A stretch of DNA of 8,378 nucleotides from an uncultured bacterium (GCA_937995995.1 CALKIP010000214.1:1-8378), one strand, 5' to 3'; numbered from the stretch's first letter, positions 1 to 8,036 are shown. A program made the numbers and translations. Notes: a model not told the origin generated them from the letters alone.

Positions 1-229
1 CTGGGGCGCTCGAGCGGCCGGAGCCGGTCGCGGCGGAAGCCGGGCGTGGGGAGTGTGTCCGTGACTGCGGGTGGGATGAAAGCGGTTGCATGGGAGGTGC
101 CCTGGGGGCCACCGCTGCCACATGAGGCCGGTCGGCAGAGGCCGGGCATGGCGCGGTGGGGTGGGGCCGGGGGTCGGGTACGGCCCTCGTTGCCCACACA
201 AAGCGGTGAATCGAACCGAAGAAAGATCC
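1..229. other. 5' region without a supportable gene
   Basis: I find no convincing gene here. All three forward frames stay open for a while, as expected at this GC content. Frame 3 runs from the window edge to a TGA at 123-125 and frame 1 runs to 267, but both give Gly/Arg/Pro-rich peptides with no recognisable motif. The first 50 or so bases could be the last codons of an upstream gene, for example the missing adaptor of the RND pump, but the sequence does not show which frame or strand. The region is probably the leader of the propeller/RND pair. It contains a G-quadruplex motif, listed separately. I see no clear -35/-10 pair. Confidence 0.4.
158..178 (+). other. G-quadruplex motif upstream of the propeller gene
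   Basis: Four runs of guanine (4, 4, 5 and 3 bases) are separated by very short spacers (T, CC, TC). This satisfies the usual G3+N1-7 pattern with loops of 1, 2 and 2 bases, which favours a stable parallel quadruplex. It is on the coding strand, about 52 bases before the ATG at 230, so it could form in non-template DNA or in the 5' leader RNA. It could equally be a by-product of high GC content. Any regulatory role is inference. Confidence 0.5.
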
Positions 230-1644
230 ATGCACAGAATCGTGGTGGCGATGGCATCCAGAAGTGATCGAGAGCATTGCGAATCACGCCGCCACAGCCT
301 GGACCACGGTGTCGACCCGGGCGTGGTCTGGGGAGGGCGTGCCGGCTGGGCCGGGCCACGGGCCGGTCGGTCCGGCGTACGCTCAACGGGTATCCCGGCA
401 ACTCTGGGGCTGGTTGCGGTGCTCTTCAGCGTCGGCTGCGGCGCTGGCGAACGCGGCTCGGCGGGACCCGTGGTGCGCGACAGCGCCGGAATCGTCATCA
501 TCGAGAATGCCGCACCGCTGTGGGGGAAGGGTGAGGAATGGCGAGTGGCGGCGGAGCCGTTGGTGGATATCGGTGTCCTCGAGGGCAGCCCCGAATACCA
601 GCTCTTCCAGGTTCGCGACGCTGCGCGCCTCGCCAGTGGCGAAATCGTCGTCGCCAACGGGGGCACGCACGAATTGCGCTTCTACGATGCGGAGGGTCGG
701 TTCCTGCGGTCGGTCGGCCGCGAGGGCGATGGGCCCGGCGAGTTCAGGTATCTCGCTTCGTCGGCGAAGACTCGATCCTGGCCTACGAGTTCCTGCGAAC
801 CCGCGTATCGGTGTTCAAAACCACGGGTGAGTTCGTCCGCTCCTTTCGTCTGGAGCCCGCTGCCGAAGGTCGCTTCAATCCCACGCTAGTCGGGGTGATG
901 GCCGACGGCGCGCTTCTGGTGCGCATGGGGCGTGTGTTCCGGGCGGGTGAGGAGACGTCCGGGGTGAACAGGGACTCGATGGCCTTATTCCGATATTCGC
1001 GGGAGGGCGAGCCGCTCGAGGCGATCGGACGCTTCCCTGGGCGCGAGTCGTACGTCCGGGTCGACGGTAGCACCATGGGCGTCACGAGCCTCGCGTTCGG
1101 GAAGGCAACGAGCATCGCCGTGCGCGATGGTCGCTTTTTGGTGGGAACGGCAGACAGCTACGAGATCGCCCGGTACGACACGGAGGGCCGCCTCGAGGCG
1201 CTGATACGTAAACGGCACGACAACCTTCCGGTGACCCGCGAGGATATCGAGCGCTACCGCCAGGCGCAGCTGGATGAGAACGACGAGGGCATGATGCGCC
1301 AGTTCATGGAACGGATGTTGGCCGAGATGCCGCTCCCCCAAACCATGCCCGCCTACAGTGGAGTTCGCGTCGACGCTGCCGGGTACCTCTGGGTGGAGGA
1401 GTACCGGCGGCCGGGCGACGATCTGCCGCGCTGGAACGTCTTCGATCCGGAGGGTCGGCTGCTGGGAACGGTCGAGACGCCGGTCGGGTTGGCGATCCGC
1501 GAGATCGGGCACGATTACCTGCTCGGACTCTGGCGGGACGAGTTCGACGTGGAGCATGTGCGCGTGCATCGCCTCGAGCGAAGCGAACTCGGGCAGGTTG
1601 CCGCATTGCACGACGACCGCGCGGGCGGAGCCGGAGGCGGATGA
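230..1644 (+). pseudogene. Six-bladed beta-propeller lipoprotein, reading frame broken once
   Basis: Function is unknown. It is probably an exported lipid-anchored propeller that binds a partner or ligand. A hydrophobic stretch (392-433) ends in S-V-G-C, a weak lipobox with the Cys codon at 437. The mature part opens with 'DSAGIVIIE'. Five blade-type strands of the form F/Y-x-x-x-G follow: 'YDAEGRFLRSV', 'FKTTGEFVRSF', 'YSREGEPLEAI', 'YDTEGRLEALI' and 'FDPEGRLLGTV'. The first lies in the frame of 230; the other four lie one frame back. Homologous-looking sequence leaves the first frame after 'GPGEFRYLAS' (about 760) and resumes at 'GEDSILAYE' (763), as if one base were lost between about 746 and 766. 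Uncorrected, the upstream frame stops at 889. The start is uncertain. ATG 230 has a GAAAGA-like site before it but puts the Cys at residue 70; GTG 323 would put it at residue 39. No closer start codon exists. The stop overlaps the RND start. It may be a true pseudogene or a sequencing or assembly error. Confidence 0.72.
1627..1640 (+). promoter_or_regulatory. Ribosome-binding site and ATGA coupling junction
   Basis: GGAGG at 1633-1637 sits 3 bases before the RND ATG at 1641, and a second GGAG at 1627-1630 gives a more usual 10-base spacing. Both lie inside the last codons of the propeller gene, where they encode its Gly-rich tail. The propeller TGA (1642-1644) overlaps the RND ATG as ATGA. 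This arrangement allows both independent initiation and re-initiation by ribosomes finishing the propeller gene, so the pump can probably still be translated despite the upstream frameshift. Confidence 0.75.
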
Positions 1645-4600
1645 TTCGGCTCGCGATCCGGCGCCCCGTCGCCGTCACCATGGCGTACCTGGCGGTCGCG
1701 CTCCTGGGCGTGGCCGCCTGGCGCAACATTCCCATTGAGCTGCTCCCGGATACGCAGCTCCCGCAGCTTCGCGTCAGAGCCCACCTGTCCGGTGCCTCGC
1801 CCGAAGTCACCGAGGCGCTGCTGACGGCGCCGCTCGAGGCGGCGATCCAACAGGTTCGGGGAGTCGAGAGGATCCAGTCGGTATCCTTCGAGCAATTCGG
1901 CTGGGGCCAGGCAGATATCACGGTGGAGTTCGCGCGCGGTACGGAGATGGACTTCGCGCGGCTCGAGCTCTCCGAGCGCCTGGCAGCGATCGAGACGGAG
2001 CTGCCCGCAAACGCCACCACCCCGGTGATCGAGCCGTACATCCCCGATGCGTTCGAGGACCAGAACAAGCCGTTCCTGCGCTACACCGTCACCGGACCGT
2101 ACACGCTGGAGGCGCTTCGCGCCCACGTGGACGAGGTGATCGAGCCGGAGGTCGCACAGGTCGACGGCGTGGGATACGTCGAAGTCTTCGGCGGCCGCGA
2201 TCGGGTGCTCGAAATCGTCCTTGACGAGACCCGGCTCCAGGCGCTGAAGCTCGACATCCGGGAGGTGCAACGGCGGATCCTGGAGCTGGAATACGTACAG
2301 CAGGCAGGCGTCGTGGAGGCGCAGGGCGTGCTGCGCTCGATCGCGGTCCGACACCGTGCGGAGTCCGCAGCCGATATCGGGCGCACGGCGCTTCTCACCG
2401 ACGGCGGCCGTCTGGTGCGCGTGGCGGATGTCGCCGAGATCCACGACACCTTCGAGGAGCCGCGCTCTCACTACCGTATCGACGGGCAGCCGGCGCTCTC
2501 CTTCACCATCCTGAAGGAATCGGGGACGAACACGGTCGCGGTGGCGGATCGGGTCAAGGCGAGGCTCGCCGAACTCGAGCGGCTGCACCCGCCGGGTGTG
2601 CGGCTGATCCTGGACGAGGACGAAAGCGAGGACATCCGCGCACAACTCACCGACCTGCGGTTTCGCGCACTCATCGCGGCGGGCGTGATCTTCGTGGTGC
2701 TGCTGCTGTTCCTGGGCTCCTTCCGCTCCGCCGCGGTCATCTTCGCCACCATCTCGTTCTCGATCCTGATCACGCTGAACCTGATCTACTTCGGCGGGCT
2801 CACCCTCAACGTGCTCACGTTGATGGGGCTCGCCATGGGGTTCGGGCTGATCGTGGACAACGCGATCGTGGTGCTGGAGAACATCTACCGCCTGCGTCGC
2901 TCGGGCGAGAGTGCGGAGGCCGCGGCGGAGCACGGCGCACGCGACGTCGTCCTGGCCATTCTCGCGGCGACGCTGACGACCGTCGTCGTCCTCGTCCCCT
3001 TCGTCTACCTGCAGGGCGAGCTGCGCGTCTTCTACGTGCCGCTCGCGATCGTGGTGGGGTTCAGCCTACTCGCGAGCCTCTTCGTGGCATTCACCTTCAT
3101 CCCGGCACTCGGCGCGCGGCTTCTGGCGGGGCTCGGCGCCGCGGCATCGTCAGATGGGCCCGGAAAGATGAAGCGGGCTCCGATCTACGTCCGCATCTAC
3201 AGCATCCTGATCCGCTTCACGCTGAGGCACCCGTGGGTCACGATCGTGCTGGCGGTCGCAATGCTCGGCGGCTCGTACCACCTCTTCGACAAGTATGTGA
3301 CGCGTGGCGTAGTCTGGGGGCGCTGGGGCGGGGGCGAAACTCGTATCGACATCGGGATCCGGCTTCCACGCGGCGAGGAGCTGGCACGGACGGACGAGTT
3401 GGCGCGCTACTTCGAGCAGAAGCTCGCGAGCATGCCCGAGGTCGGCCGATTCGTGACGAACGTCCAGCCGCAATACGCCAGCATCCGCGTCACCTTCCCG
3501 GACTCGCTCAACCTTACGCAAATCCCCGTGGTGATCACGGAGCAAATGCAGGCGTTCGCGCACCAGTTCGGAGGCGCCGACATCTGGGTCCGCGGCTACG
3601 GTCTACCGTTCTTCGGCGGCGGTGGCAGTTCGCCACCGAACTACTCGATCACGGTCCTCGGCTACAACTACGAGGAGGTGCGACAGATCGCGGACGATCT
3701 GGCGGTCCGCCTCAAGCGTTTCAGCCGGATCCGCGACGTCGACCCCAATTCGTCCGGCCGCTGGTTCGACCGCGACAAGGCGACGGAGCTCGTCCTCACC
3801 GTCGACCGACGGCGCCTCGCCCTGCACGAGCTCACTTCGCTGGACGTGATGCGGCACGTGATGGCGGCGATCCGGGGTCGCACGACGGACGACCGCATCC
3901 GCATCGGCGGCGAGGAAGTCCGTTTCATGGTCAAGCTCGAGGGGAACGAAACGCTGGATATGCTCGCACTGCAGAACCTGCTCATCCCGACGCGCGCCGG
4001 TCAGGCGGTTCGCCTGGCCGACGTGGCCACGATCAGTGAGCGCGAGGTGCTGAGCCGGATCGTGCGTGAGAACCAGCAGTACCGACGCAACGTCGCCTAC
4101 GAGTTCCGGGGGCCGACCAAGCTGGGCGACAGGGTCCACGAGGCGGTGATGCAGTCGACGACCGTCCCGCCGGGTTACAAGCTGGAGGGACGGGACGAGT
4201 GGCGCTGGTCCGACGAGGAGCGCGGTCAGATCTACGGCGTACTGGCCGTCTCGCTGGCGCTGATCTTCATGGTGACCGCGGCGCTCTTCGAGTCGCTCCG
4301 ACAACCGCTCTGCGTGCTGCTCGCCGTGCCGATGGCGCTCATCGGCGTCTTCCTGATCTTCTTCTACTCCGGTGCGACGTTCACGCGCGAAGCGTACATC
4401 GGCGTGATCATGATGGGTGGGATCGTGGTCAACAACTCTATCCTGCTGGTCGACCACGTCAATCATCGGCGCCGCAAGGACGGTCTGCCGCTCGAGGAGG
4501 CGATCCTCCAGGGCACGCTGGACCGCGTGCGGCCGATCCTGATGACCAGCGCCACGACGATCCTGGGGCTGCTGCCACTCGTGCTTTTCAGCGAGGCCGC

Positions 4601-4760
4601 GGATGCGAATATCTGGAACGCCCTCGGCTACGCGCTGATCGGCGGGCTTAGCAGCTCGACGGTGCTGGTGCTTACCGTCACGCCTGCGCTCTACCTGCTC
4701 TTCGAGCGCGGGCCGGAGCGCCGGCGGCTCGCTCGGGCACAGGCCGCCGCGCTGGGTTGA
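1641..4760 (+). CDS. RND-family efflux permease (AcrB/SwrC-like inner-membrane subunit)
   Basis: Inner-membrane, proton-driven permease that would pass substrates from the periplasm or outer leaflet to an outer-membrane channel through an adaptor. At 1039 residues it has the usual full length and the twofold RND plan: TM1 near residues 13-30, a large periplasmic loop to about 340, TM2-6 about 341-490, TM7 about 532-550, a second periplasmic loop to about 862, then TM8-12 to about 1022. The TM4 motif reads 'GFGLIVDNAIVVLENIYR', so the AcrB D407-D408 pair appears as D406-N407. In TM10 'GIVVNNSILLVDH' puts Asn931 where AcrB has Lys940. These Asn variants occur in other RND subgroups and do not indicate a dead pump, but the proton relay must differ from AcrB. 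A Gly-rich loop 'FFGGGGSSPP' lies near residues 656-665. Heavy-metal (CzcA/CusA) type is less likely because the typical 'DGA' TM4 motif is absent. Substrate is unknown. No adaptor or outer-membrane gene is present within the window. Confidence 0.95.
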   Translation: MIRLAIRRPVAVTMAYLAVALLGVAAWRNIPIELLPDTQLPQLRVRAHLSGASPEVTEALLTAPLEAAIQQVRGVERIQSVSFEQFGWGQADITVEFARGTEMDFARLELSERLAAIETELPANATTPVIEPYIPDAFEDQNKPFLRYTVTGPYTLEALRAHVDEVIEPEVAQVDGVGYVEVFGGRDRVLEIVLDETRLQALKLDIREVQRRILELEYVQQAGVVEAQGVLRSIAVRHRAESAADIGRTALLTDGGRLVRVADVAEIHDTFEEPRSHYRIDGQPALSFTILKESGTNTVAVADRVKARLAELERLHPPGVRLILDEDESEDIRAQLTDLRFRALIAAGVIFVVLLLFLGSFRSAAVIFATISFSILITLNLIYFGGLTLNVLTLMGLAMGFGLIVDNAIVVLENIYRLRRSGESAEAAAEHGARDVVLAILAATLTTVVVLVPFVYLQGELRVFYVPLAIVVGFSLLASLFVAFTFIPALGARLLAGLGAAASSDGPGKMKRAPIYVRIYSILIRFTLRHPWVTIVLAVAMLGGSYHLFDKYVTRGVVWGRWGGGETRIDIGIRLPRGEELARTDELARYFEQKLASMPEVGRFVTNVQPQYASIRVTFPDSLNLTQIPVVITEQMQAFAHQFGGADIWVRGYGLPFFGGGGSSPPNYSITVLGYNYEEVRQIADDLAVRLKRFSRIRDVDPNSSGRWFDRDKATELVLTVDRRRLALHELTSLDVMRHVMAAIRGRTTDDRIRIGGEEVRFMVKLEGNETLDMLALQNLLIPTRAGQAVRLADVATISEREVLSRIVRENQQYRRNVAYEFRGPTKLGDRVHEAVMQSTTVPPGYKLEGRDEWRWSDEERGQIYGVLAVSLALIFMVTAALFESLRQPLCVLLAVPMALIGVFLIFFYSGATFTREAYIGVIMMGGIVVNNSILLVDHVNHRRRKDGLPLEEAILQGTLDRVRPILMTSATTILGLLPLVLFSEAADANIWNALGYALIGGLSSSTVLVLTVTPALYLLFERGPERRRLARAQAAALG

Positions 4761-4780
4761 ACGGAGTCACCGATCAAATC

Positions 4781-4803
4781 CACAAGGAATCGGAGTTCCT
4801 GTG
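4781..4803. other. Bulged stem-loop between convergent genes
   Basis: CAC-A-AGGAA pairs with TTCCT-GTG around a six-base loop, giving 8 base pairs with one bulged A. It starts 20 bases after the RND stop codon and lies between the convergent RND and MOP-family genes, where a bidirectional terminator would be expected. No T-run follows on either strand, so intrinsic termination is not supported. It may act as an mRNA 3'-end stabiliser or be incidental. Confidence 0.3.
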
Positions 4804-4910
4804 CCGCTTCTGTCCGGCGTCCCCCGCGGCATGCCTTCTTGGCGACCGGGTCGTGACTATCGAAGCCACAGTCTCGACGTGCCGAGCATCAAGGTCTGCC
4901 GCGTGGATCG

Positions 4911-6419
4911 CTAGGAAAGGCGAGTCTCCGCCACCGCCCGCCGCACCCGCGTCCACAGATAGCCGTTGGCAAGGACGCGCCCACCGACCAGCCCCACCAT
5001 CGCGGCGCTCGCCCCGAAAAGTCCGAACTGCCAGCCGGCCAGGGTGAAGAGGACCGCGATCCCGCCCACCTCGAAGAAACTCGCCGCCGTGATCTCCCGG
5101 GTGCGCCGAGTCTGCACGAGGAGCGCGTTCTGGAAGGCGATCAGGACCGTGAGCCCGGCGAGCGGGACCGAGATTCGCGCCGGCTCAGTGGCGAGCGCGG
5201 CCAGTTCGGGAGATAGCCCGGAAACCGTTTCGAACCAGATCGAAGCGAGCGGCGTGAAGGTAACCAGTCCGAGGATCCCCGTCACCGCGAGGCCGAGTCC
5301 GAACCCGAACCGCGCCAGCGCACCGAGGTGCTCGAGACGTTTCCCCACGAGTGCGATCACCACCTCCTGGAACGCGATCCCCGGCGAGCGGAACATGAAC
5401 GCGAGCCCGTGCACGACCGGGAAGACCGCGAGCGACTCCAGCGGGAGCGGCGCGCGGCCCATGAAGAAGGTCAGCATCGGTTGAACCGTTAGACCGATGA
5501 GCGACGTCAGCGCTAGCGGGAAGTAGAAGCGCGCGATGTCGCCGTAGCCGGCCACGGCCGCCTTGCGGAGCGCCCGGGCCGCGGCGCCCGTACGACGGAT
5601 CGCCGACTCACCCCGAGTCACGAGGCGCCGCGTGGCCGCGGCCTCCGCGCCCACCACCTCTTCCGCACCGCTGCGCGCCTCCGCCCCGGTATCCAGCTCG
5701 GACGCGGTAGCGATGGCCTCGGCCGGCAGCCGCGGCGGCGCTCCGGCACTCAGGCGCGCCACCTCGCCCGCCGCCATAAACCGCGCCGCCAGCGCCTCGA
5801 GCACGACGCCAGCGGAGAGCGAGATCGCGCCGACCCACGCACCTGGCATCGATCCGACCAGGTAGAGTGACACTCCTGTGACCGCCATCCCGCTGAGCCG
5901 GACCAGCGTGCCGTAGGCGACGAGGCGCGTTTTCCCCGAGCGAATCAGCAGCCCGTGCAGGAAGCGCCGGTACCCGATCGCGGCGGGCCAGGGCAGGAGC
6001 AGCCAGATCGAGCCGTAGACGAGCCCGGAGACCTCGGCAGGCAGTCCGAGCAGACCGTCCATCAGCAGGCGGTAGATCGGTGGGACGACGACCAGCAGCA
6101 CCAGGGCTGTCGCCCCGATGTTCAATGCAGTGGCGAAGTTGCGCAGTCGGCGGTAACTCTCCGCGTCCTCGACCAGCGCCGTCGACGCACTCATCAGCAT
6201 GATCACCGGCGACTCGGTCAGGATCGCGAAGGCGATGGCCACGCCGTACGCGGCCAGATTCGTCGTCGCTTCACCCATGCGCGCGATGATCGCGGCAAGG
6301 AAGGGCCCCTCGAGACTCATCATCACCCACTGCATGGCGAGTGGGGCCCAGAAAAGCAGAATGGAACGCGATGAGCGGACGACCGCGTCCGGCCGCCCGC
6401 CCTGCGGTGATGCCGTCAT
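4911..6419 (-). CDS. MOP-superfamily (MATE/ANKH-like) polytopic membrane protein
   Basis: Probable inner-membrane transporter or flippase of 502 residues. Two hydrophobic halves can be seen, residues about 20-213 and 297-490, each with roughly six membrane segments. The second half begins 'ARFYFPLALTSLIGLTVQPMLTFFMGRAPLPLESLAVFPVVHGL' in positions 296-339. That resembles the start of the C-terminal half of MATE and, more closely to my eye, ANKH-type proteins ('FWWPLAL...' then a later 'RI..F'); the similar 'LLFWAPLAMQWVMMSLEGPF' at 21-40 opens the first half. Between the halves is a linker of about 80 residues (214-296), rich in Ala, Glu and Arg, much longer than a normal MATE inter-half loop and probably cytoplasmic. 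I chose the ATG at 6419 because the open frame upstream is Pro/Arg-rich, lacks hydrophobic structure and runs antisense into gltX. No strong Shine-Dalgarno precedes it. Substrate is unknown; organic ions, ATP/citrate-like anions and polysaccharide lipids are all possible for this superfamily. Confidence 0.8.
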   Translation of the reverse strand: MTASPQGGRPDAVVRSSRSILLFWAPLAMQWVMMSLEGPFLAAIIARMGEATTNLAAYGVAIAFAILTESPVIMLMSASTALVEDAESYRRLRNFATALNIGATALVLLVVVPPIYRLLMDGLLGLPAEVSGLVYGSIWLLLPWPAAIGYRRFLHGLLIRSGKTRLVAYGTLVRLSGMAVTGVSLYLVGSMPGAWVGAISLSAGVVLEALAARFMAAGEVARLSAGAPPRLPAEAIATASELDTGAEARSGAEEVVGAEAAATRRLVTRGESAIRRTGAAARALRKAAVAGYGDIARFYFPLALTSLIGLTVQPMLTFFMGRAPLPLESLAVFPVVHGLAFMFRSPGIAFQEVVIALVGKRLEHLGALARFGFGLGLAVTGILGLVTFTPLASIWFETVSGLSPELAALATEPARISVPLAGLTVLIAFQNALLVQTRRTREITAASFFEVGGIAVLFTLAGWQFGLFGASAAMVGLVGGRVLANGYLWTRVRRAVAETRLS

Positions 6420-6511
6420 ATCGTTATTCGGTTTAGACCGTTTCAACACCAGACAACCGAAGCTCGCACCGAGGGGCCCGGACGGCAAGCCGCCCCGAGC
6501 GCTCTTCGGCG

Positions 6512-6540
6512 TTGACGGCCATTCCGGGGGTGGATACCTT
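6512..6540 (+). promoter_or_regulatory. Candidate sigma70-type promoter of gltX
   Basis: TTGACG at 6512-6517 (five of six to the -35 consensus) is separated by 17 bp from TACCTT at 6535-6540 (three of six to the -10 consensus). Transcription would begin near 6547, leaving a leader of about 23 bases that contains GGGTGG (6561-6566) just before the ATG at 6570. The -10 box is weak, so this is a candidate only. Confidence 0.4.
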
Positions 6541-6569
6541 CCTGCGCTACGATTGGCAACGGGTGGACA

Positions 6570-8036
6570 ATGAGTAACGACAAGATCCGTGTACGGTTCG
6601 CGCCCTCGCCGACCGGCTTCCTGCACGTCGGTGGAGCGAGGACGGCGCTCTTCAACTGGTTGCTCGCGCGCCGTCACGGCGGCGTCTTCGTGCTGCGCAT
6701 CGAGGACACCGACCGGGAGCGCTCGAGTGAGGAGATGACCCGCGCCATCCTCGAGGGGATGGAGTGGCTGGGGCTCAACTGGGACGAGGGGCCGTTCCAC
6801 CAGGCGGACGGCGTCGAGCGACACCGCCGGGATGCGCTGCGGCTACTGGAGACGGGCCAGGCGTACCGCTGCTTCTGCACGCAGGAGGAGCTGACGGAGA
6901 AGCGGGCCCGGGCCGAGGGCGCGCAGCAGGCCTACCGCTACGACAGGAACTGCATGCTGACCGTCTCACCCGAGGAGGCGGAGCAGCGAGCGGCCGCAGG
7001 ACAGCCCTACACGGTGCGCTTCAAGGTGCCCGAGGGGGTGACGGCGTGGGATGATGCGGTGCACGGCCGCCTCGAGTTCGACAACGCGGACATCGAGGAC
7101 TTCATCATCCTGCGCTCCGACGGCACGCCGATCTACAACATGGCCGTCGTGAGCGACGACGCGGAGATGCGCATCACGCACGTCATCCGTGGCGACGATC
7201 ACATCTCCAACACGCCGAAACAGATCATGCTGTACCAGGCGCTCGGCTACGATGTGCCGACCTTCGCGCACGTGCCGATGATCCTGGGACCCGATGGCAA
7301 GCGACTCAGCAAGCGCCACGGCGCCACGGCCGTCGGCGAGTACCGCGGCGAGGGGATCCTGCCGTGGGCGATGGTCAACTTCCTGGCGCTTCTCGGCTGG
7401 TCGCCGGGCGGCGACCGCGAGGTCATGAGCGTCGAGGAGCTGATCGATCTCTTCTCACTCGAAGGGATCCACAAGAAGAGCGCGATCTTCGACACCCAGA
7501 AGCTCGTGTGGCTGAACGGCCAGCACCTCAGCCTCGCCTCGGCCGAGCAGCTCGAGCCGCTCGTGACGGAGGAGTTGGTGGCCCGGGGCATCGCCAACTC
7601 CGACGCGCTCCTCGAGCGACGGGACTGGTACCTGGGGCTGATCGACCTGCTCAAGGTGCGCGCGCGCAGCGTGGGCGACATCGTGCGGCAGGCACGCGCC
7701 TACCTCGTCGACGAGATCGAGTACGAGGAGCAAGCCGTCCAGAAGCACTGGAAGAATCCGGCAGAGGTCCGAGCTCGGTTGGCGGCGCTGCGTGGTCGGT
7801 ACGATGCCATCGAAAGCTGGGACGAGGAGTCGCTCGAATCCGAACTGCGCAGCCTGGCCGACGAACTCGGTGTCGGTGCCGGCAAGCTGATCCACCCGCT
7901 ACGCGTATCGGTGACGGGGCTGGCGGTGTCGCCCGGAATCTTCGAGGTGCTCGTGGCGCTGGGCCCGGACCTCACCTTGCGCCGGCTCGACGCCGCACTC
8001 GATGCCCTCGAGAAGCGGGCTGCCGAAGCGGAGTAG
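6570..8036 (+). CDS. gltX: Glutamyl-tRNA synthetase (glutamate--tRNA ligase)
   Basis: Cytoplasmic class I aminoacyl-tRNA synthetase that charges tRNA(Glu) with glutamate using ATP; in many bacteria it also mischarges tRNA(Gln). Its 488 residues match the family length. The N-terminal Rossmann fold shows 'RFAPSPTGFLHVGGARTALFNW' at residues 9-30, with HVGG (19-22) as the HIGH signature. The KMSKS counterpart is 'KRLSKRHG' (244-251). 'RIEDTDRERS' and 'GLNWDEGP' are further family hallmarks. C101, C103, Y124 and C128 keep the spacing of the E. coli zinc-binding insert (C98, C100, Y121, C125), but residue 130 is Leu where E. coli has His127. The helical anticodon-binding domain fills roughly residues 320-488. 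The ATG follows GGGTGG by 3 bases. It is divergent from the MOP-family gene and lies upstream of tRNA-Gln. I could not decide from sequence alone whether it discriminates against tRNA(Gln). Confidence 0.98.
   Translation: MSNDKIRVRFAPSPTGFLHVGGARTALFNWLLARRHGGVFVLRIEDTDRERSSEEMTRAILEGMEWLGLNWDEGPFHQADGVERHRRDALRLLETGQAYRCFCTQEELTEKRARAEGAQQAYRYDRNCMLTVSPEEAEQRAAAGQPYTVRFKVPEGVTAWDDAVHGRLEFDNADIEDFIILRSDGTPIYNMAVVSDDAEMRITHVIRGDDHISNTPKQIMLYQALGYDVPTFAHVPMILGPDGKRLSKRHGATAVGEYRGEGILPWAMVNFLALLGWSPGGDREVMSVEELIDLFSLEGIHKKSAIFDTQKLVWLNGQHLSLASAEQLEPLVTEELVARGIANSDALLERRDWYLGLIDLLKVRARSVGDIVRQARAYLVDEIEYEEQAVQKHWKNPAEVRARLAALRGRYDAIESWDEESLESELRSLADELGVGAGKLIHPLRVSVTGLAVSPGIFEVLVALGPDLTLRRLDAALDALEKRAAEAE

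Noticed and set aside
46..267. Small forward open frame in the 5' region
   Set aside because: Gly/Arg/Pro-rich peptide without motif or ribosome-binding site; it overlaps the better-supported propeller start region.
730..766. Programmed -1 frameshift in the propeller gene
   Set aside because: No X-XXY-YYZ slippery heptamer in the correct frame lies in the crossover interval, and no need for two products is evident; an indel is simpler.
1515..2933. Long open frame on the minus strand opposite the RND gene (472 codons)
   Set aside because: It lies wholly opposite the clear propeller end and RND gene, is rich in Arg, Asp, His and Gln with no domain, and is the usual antisense shadow of a GC-rich gene.
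3603..4466. Minus-strand open frame of 287 codons inside the RND gene
   Set aside because: Its composition is that of an antisense shadow (Asp/His/Arg/Val rich, no hydrophobic core pattern), and the sense strand is fully explained by the permease.
4757..5047. Small forward open frame beginning with TTG overlapping the RND stop
   Set aside because: It reads into the 3' end of the minus-strand MOP-family gene, and the peptide has no family features; the TTG/TGA overlap is probably coincidence.
6420..6824. N-terminal extension of the MOP-family protein to position 6824
   Set aside because: The extra 135 residues are Pro/Arg-rich with no membrane pattern and run antisense through the conserved catalytic start of gltX; the ATG at 6419 fits the family better.
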